Below are positions 7,803 through 11,074 of a stretch of 11,074 nucleotides of DNA, in pieces; within the stretch, counting starts at the first letter, position 1, and each line of letters begins with the position of its first letter. A program made the translations under genes and the position numbers. Source of the DNA: an uncultured bacterium. Its GTDB lineage: Bacteria; CSSED10-310; CALFER01. The notes under the pieces are model-generated. The model had not been told where the DNA came from. It searched no databases and saw nothing but the letters and a program-made list of their open reading frames with translations. The stretch spans positions 1 to 11,074 of the forward strand of contig CALFER010000046.1 of assembly GCA_937951895.1 (NCBI GenBank), given 5' to 3'.

Positions 7803-8453
7803 GTGGGACTTATGTGCAGGAGTATTGAAGAACCAAAACCAAGGCAGGACGATGCATGCGATGAACGTCGAGATGCGAATCCCATCCCTGTGATTATTGA
7901 TGACGAGTTTGCGCGAAGGATCAAAGAGGGAGACGAAGAGCTGATCAAAACATTCTATGACGATTTCAGCCCACGGATCGTTTCATACATTCAGTACTTC
8001 ATCCACTCCTTCACCTACAATCCGACGACACAACTCCCCATTGATCCCGAAGACATCCTCCATGAAATCTTCGCTCGCTTCCTGCAGAGACGACATCGTC
8101 TCCATTTCGATAATCCTCAAACACTGTTCAGGTGGATGATCGTATGTGCGCGGAATCTGATCATCGATCATCGCCGACACACCGCTTCAAAACCCGAAAA
8201 TTATTCTGTTTTCTGGGAAAGCACCATTCACATTCCGGCAGCGGCACCATCCGACAGGCAGATAGACGTGCTTTCGTTCTTCCGAACACTCAGCCCAATG
8301 GATCAGAAGCTGTTTTTTTCCTACTACTATGAAGGCAACAAAAGTCGCGAGATTGCGGAGAACGTGGGGAAATCGGATGGATGGGTCAGAAATCGTCTGT
8401 ATCTGATCCGTCTGAATCTGATCAAGTTTTTCACCGATGGCCGGGTAGCTTAG
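7803..8453 (+). CDS. ECF-like RNA polymerase sigma factor (sigma-70 family)
   Basis: 216 residues, starting at GTG. It would direct RNA polymerase to a dedicated promoter set. Sigma region 2 spans about residues 35-127: DPEDILHEIFARFLQRR (core-binding helix, 81-97) and LFRWMIVCARNLIIDHRRH (109-127), the usual W-l--iArN-iiDhrRr -10-recognition signature. Region 4 spans about 153-210: LSPMDQKLFFSYYYEGNKS, then IAENVGKSDGWVRNRLYLIR, the -35-binding helix-turn-helix. Region 3 is absent, as in ECF factors. A polar extension of about 33 residues precedes region 2, and a short insert (FTYNPTTQLPID) lies within it. The next gene follows after 35 bases. No membrane-anchored anti-sigma gene is adjacent; the small helical protein downstream is the only candidate partner. 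Targets are unknown and may include its own operon. Confidence 0.88.
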   Translation: MGLMCRSIEEPKPRQDDACDERRDANPIPVIIDDEFARRIKEGDEELIKTFYDDFSPRIVSYIQYFIHSFTYNPTTQLPIDPEDILHEIFARFLQRRHRLHFDNPQTLFRWMIVCARNLIIDHRRHTASKPENYSVFWESTIHIPAAAPSDRQIDVLSFFRTLSPMDQKLFFSYYYEGNKSREIAENVGKSDGWVRNRLYLIRLNLIKFFTDGRVA

Positions 8454-8473
8454 CGATCCAGGATAGAATTCAC

Positions 8474-8480
8474 AAGGAGG
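8474..8480 (+). promoter_or_regulatory. Ribosome binding site that fixes the start of the 188-residue protein
   Basis: AAGGAGG lies eight bases before ATG 8489, an ideal arrangement. A longer in-frame reading from 8381 would overlap the sigma-factor gene by 73 bases and has no such site, so the shorter start is chosen. Confidence 0.75.
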
Positions 8481-8488
8481 AGTTTGTC

Positions 8489-9055
8489 ATGAACAAGAAG
8501 CTGAGAGATGTGCGAGACATTGAAGGACTGTTGAAAATCGATGAAAATGATCACCTTCCCGATGCAGACTCCATACGTATCGCGTCTGAGCAACGCACCC
8601 GTATTTTTGAAGCGATCCACTATCATCTGGCCATCGAGAACGCTTTGAAGCTTTCAATCAAAGAGGCCTGTGCAGAAAAAGAACATCGGCTCAAGAAACT
8701 GGCGGATCTGCTTGTCGCTTCCAAAGCCATCTTGTGCAAAGCGATATCCGAAGACAGTTTTCGATCGATGATTCACTGGCTTGAAGATAACTTCCAGTAC
8801 ATCAGGGAATCGGAAAAAGTGACGACACTTCTTCCACTGTTCCAACTCGGGCAGATTCCCTTCAGTGCAATCCGTCAGTTGTTTTCTGAATTTCACCAGC
8901 CGTCGCTTCAGTCACATTCTATCGCTTTCAGTGTCATGTCTGAAAATAAACGGATTGCACCTGGATTCGATTCGGAAGCCTTCGATGAGCATTCCTGTGT
9001 TTCAGTATTAAAGTCCGAACTCATGATGGAAGAAGAAGATCAGCTTCTCGAGTAG
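8489..9055 (+). CDS. Uncharacterised 188-residue soluble helical protein
   Basis: No family is recognised. The protein is largely helical: an N-terminal segment with IEGLLKIDENDHLPDADSIR, then a long charged amphipathic stretch (about residues 32-85, including EHRLKKLADLLVASKAI) that could form a coiled coil or helical bundle. A further helical segment follows (about 90-137), and the C-terminal tail is strongly acidic (MMEEEDQLLE). There is no signal peptide, membrane segment or clear metal-binding motif. It sits 35 bases after the sigma-factor gene and 17 bases before the dGTPase gene, so co-translation with both is likely. Its position suggests a regulator or adaptor, for example a soluble anti-sigma factor or a dGTPase partner; this is inference from context only. 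Confidence 0.75.
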   Translation: MNKKLRDVRDIEGLLKIDENDHLPDADSIRIASEQRTRIFEAIHYHLAIENALKLSIKEACAEKEHRLKKLADLLVASKAILCKAISEDSFRSMIHWLEDNFQYIRESEKVTTLLPLFQLGQIPFSAIRQLFSEFHQPSLQSHSIAFSVMSENKRIAPGFDSEAFDEHSCVSVLKSELMMEEEDQLLE

Positions 9056-9072
9056 ACTTGAGGGATAATCAG

Positions 9073-11074
9073 ATGTGCATCTATTCCGACTATCGGATTG
9101 CCTGGGAGAGACGGAATCTGGCTCCCTACGCAGTTCGCAGCGATAATCCATGGTACTGCAAACGTGAAATCGACAGCAAGGATCCTGACTTGGATGAATG
9201 CGGCAATAAGAGCCGGTATCGAACAGCGTTCGATATCGACAAAGATCGGATAACCAACAGCCAGGCTTTTCGGCGATTGGAGTATAAAACTCAGGTCTTT
9301 GTGACACATGAAGGCGATAACTTCCGCACGCGCTTGACCCATTCACTGGAAGTCGCCGAAATTGCCCGCCATATCGCCCGCGCACTCCGCCTCAACGAAA
9401 TTTTAGTGGAAGCGATCGCTCTTGGCCACGATATCGGACACGCCCCTTATGGACATGCAGCGGAAGAAGTGATCAACCGATGGATTCGCGAGCATGAAGA
9501 ACTGAAGGACCAGTTTTACTTCTGCCACAACAGACAATCGGTCGAAACTGTTGAAGAACTCGAACCAGGCTATGATTGGGATCGACGCGAACCCGACCAG
9601 CGTTTTGCACGGGGGTTGAATCTTACACGGGCCGTTCGAGAAGGGATACTCGTCCACACGCAACGTGGTTTCATCGGTCAAATCCATAACCATGTCGCCG
9701 GTCTGCACGGCGAGTATGAAATCCCGATCCGAAAACTTGCTGCGAATGCACGTGACAAAGGCCTCCTGTACCCGGGTTCACTGGAAGCTCAGGTCATTCG
9801 TGTTTCGGACGATCTGGCCCAGAGAATTCACGACATTGAAGACGGACTGCGATCGCGAATGCTGACGAAGGAGGATTTGCGAGAGTGTCTGGAAGGATTT
9901 TTCTTCCCTCAGCACCCGCTCAGGTCGCATTTGAATGACACCCGTGCTCCTTTCAGAATCGGCTGGGCAAAAGATCGGGAACACATTGTATTGAAGAGTA
10001 ATGCCGGAGGTTCAGTTCAAAACTCGAGTCGGGTTTATGTCGGGCTTTTACTGGACGTGCTGTCCTTTCACAGCGAGTCGGGATCAAAGGAAAAACCAAT
10101 CGATCAGGGCACTCTTCGCTGCGACAAGTCTCAACATGAAATCGCAGCAGCATTTCTGCGCTACACACAAAATAACAGCACGGATTTCAAACGGCGATTC
10201 GATCTGTTGGCACATGTTGCATTCCTTCTGCACATGTGGCGCGACCTTGATTTCCTCAGCAGACTAACGAAAGACGAATACACCTTGACCGTCAGTCGAC
10301 TCCTGAAATACTTCAATCTGATCGTCCAGATCCTGGACCATTCCAACAACTCCATGCACGTGCCACCTGCGTATCATTTCGTCGCCTTTCTTCGAGGCAT
10401 CATGCTGGCCAACATCATCGAGCATTCATTCTGGAACATTCACAAACGGTTGAATCCCCAATTCAGAAGGGCTGAACACGATTTCGTACAGGCGGTGAAA
10501 CCGGTCAAAAACTCAGACAGGCAACTAATCATCTTCTGCATTGTGGACGGTCTTGTCAGTTTCAACCCTCAAGGCCAACCGGAGAAGTTCGAAGCCTTCC
10601 CGATCGGTAAGGAAAACAAACTGATCGGCTTCGAGTTCGCTCAACGGGATGGATCTGCCGAACAGTTCATTCTCTCAGACCTCAGTGCAATACTCAGATC
10701 AAACGGATCGATCCTTCTGGAGTATCTGTCTCAGAAGTCACCCCTGATCTACCCTGTCAAAAGCGTGACCTGGCTGAATAAATCGCAGGAAATAGAAAAT
10801 ACTCAATTCGTGAAAATTGTGAAACAGAGCAATGATGCGATCTTTGTCCGAATCGAAGACATTTCTGTCTACTTCACCGGGTACCGTGAGATTTGCGGAA
10901 CTTCACATGAAGTCACCTGTCGATTCGCATCGAATCAGAAGCTATCTGGAGGAGCATGCGTCCGGAACTGTGTCTTTTTCTCCGGAGACACCGTACGCCC
11001 GGATATCAACCGACTCATCGAACTGCATCCCCACATGAGTGAACTGGATCTCCGACTGAAGCACCTCGTGATCG
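9073..11074 (+). CDS. HD-domain dGTP triphosphohydrolase (Dgt family) with long C-terminal extension; 3' end outside window
   Basis: Open for 667 codons to the window edge with no stop. dGTPases hydrolyse dGTP (or other dNTPs) to the nucleoside and triphosphate. The N-terminus carries family signatures: LAPYAVRS, AFRRLEYKTQVFVTHEGDNF, RTRLTHSLEVAEIARHIARA, ALGHDIGHAPYGH, CHNRQS and LNLTRAVREGI. HD metal ligands are H90, H119, D120 and D246 (RVSDDLAQ); H128 and E131 match the catalytic His and Glu of E. coli Dgt. The enzyme core therefore looks intact. Usual members have about 350-500 residues. Here the region after about 257 is expanded, and residues 477-667 are mostly predicted strands with no family I recognise. 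GAGGGA, seven bases before the ATG, is the ribosome binding site. The gap to the previous gene is 17 bases, so it is probably in the same operon. Dgt-type enzymes are known to restrict phages by dNTP depletion; housekeeping nucleotide control is the alternative. Confidence 0.88.
   Translation, partial: MCIYSDYRIAWERRNLAPYAVRSDNPWYCKREIDSKDPDLDECGNKSRYRTAFDIDKDRITNSQAFRRLEYKTQVFVTHEGDNFRTRLTHSLEVAEIARHIARALRLNEILVEAIALGHDIGHAPYGHAAEEVINRWIREHEELKDQFYFCHNRQSVETVEELEPGYDWDRREPDQRFARGLNLTRAVREGILVHTQRGFIGQIHNHVAGLHGEYEIPIRKLAANARDKGLLYPGSLEAQVIRVSDDLAQRIHDIEDGLRSRMLTKEDLRECLEGFFFPQHPLRSHLNDTRAPFRIGWAKDREHIVLKSNAGGSVQNSSRVYVGLLLDVLSFHSESGSKEKPIDQGTLRCDKSQHEIAAAFLRYTQNNSTDFKRRFDLLAHVAFLLHMWRDLDFLSRLTKDEYTLTVSRLLKYFNLIVQILDHSNNSMHVPPAYHFVAFLRGIMLANIIEHSFWNIHKRLNPQFRRAEHDFVQAVKPVKNSDRQLIIFCIVDGLVSFNPQGQPEKFEAFPIGKENKLIGFEFAQRDGSAEQFILSDLSAILRSNGSILLEYLSQKSPLIYPVKSVTWLNKSQEIENTQFVKIVKQSNDAIFVRIEDISVYFTGYREICGTSHEVTCRFASNQKLSGGACVRNCVFFSGDTVRPDINRLIELHPHMSELDLRLKHLVI

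Noticed and set aside
8381..8488. Longer in-frame start for the 188-residue protein
   Set aside because: It overlaps the end of the sigma-factor gene and has no ribosome site, while ATG 8489 has AAGGAGG at ideal spacing.
9008..9385. Minus-strand open frames opposite the start of the dGTPase gene
   Set aside because: The plus-strand frame has unmistakable Dgt-family motifs here; the antisense peptides show no family features.
1..11074. CRISPR array, tRNA or rRNA genes, insertion sequences, attachment sites
   Set aside because: I found no regularly spaced direct repeats, no transposase or integrase motifs, and no cloverleaf or rRNA-like segments.

Overview
The window comes from a bacterium of mid-range GC with strong Shine-Dalgarno sites (AAGGAGG is used twice). 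I cannot place it in a named phylum. Two large exported beta-propeller proteins, one with a Pro-Thr linker before a C-terminal beta domain, are typical of uncultured candidate-phylum, environmental bacteria. The tetranucleotide GATC is strikingly frequent, about three times the random expectation by hand count.

Left part, minus strand (1-4290): a possible 5' fragment of an unknown gene at the left edge (1-78), then an exported BNR/Asp-box repeat protein (106-2595) and an exported seven-repeat FG-GAP beta-propeller protein (2689-4290). The last two lie head to tail with a 93-base gap and are probably surface or extracellular proteins. Positions 4291-4610 form a divergent intergenic region with plausible sigma-70-type promoters facing both ways and a 31-base hairpin between them.

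Right part, plus strand (4611-11074): four genes in one direction. They are (i) a 1024-residue protein of unrecognised architecture, with two tandem ferredoxin-like (AsnC/Lrp-RAM-like) segments, cysteine clusters and a gluzincin-like HExxH...ExxxD metalloprotease core; (ii) a 216-residue ECF-like sigma factor; (iii) a 188-residue soluble helical protein of unknown function; and (iv) an HD-domain dGTP triphosphohydrolase with all expected catalytic residues and an unusually long C-terminal part that runs off the window. Genes ii-iv are tightly packed (35- and 17-base gaps); gene i is separated from gene ii by 117 bases.

The plus-strand block is the candidate undescribed system. dGTPases that deplete dNTPs are known anti-phage effectors. 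A putative protease plus a dedicated sigma factor and a small possible regulator could form a sensing and control arm. The individual domain calls rest on visible motifs; the idea that the genes work together, and in defence, is inference from gene order alone.
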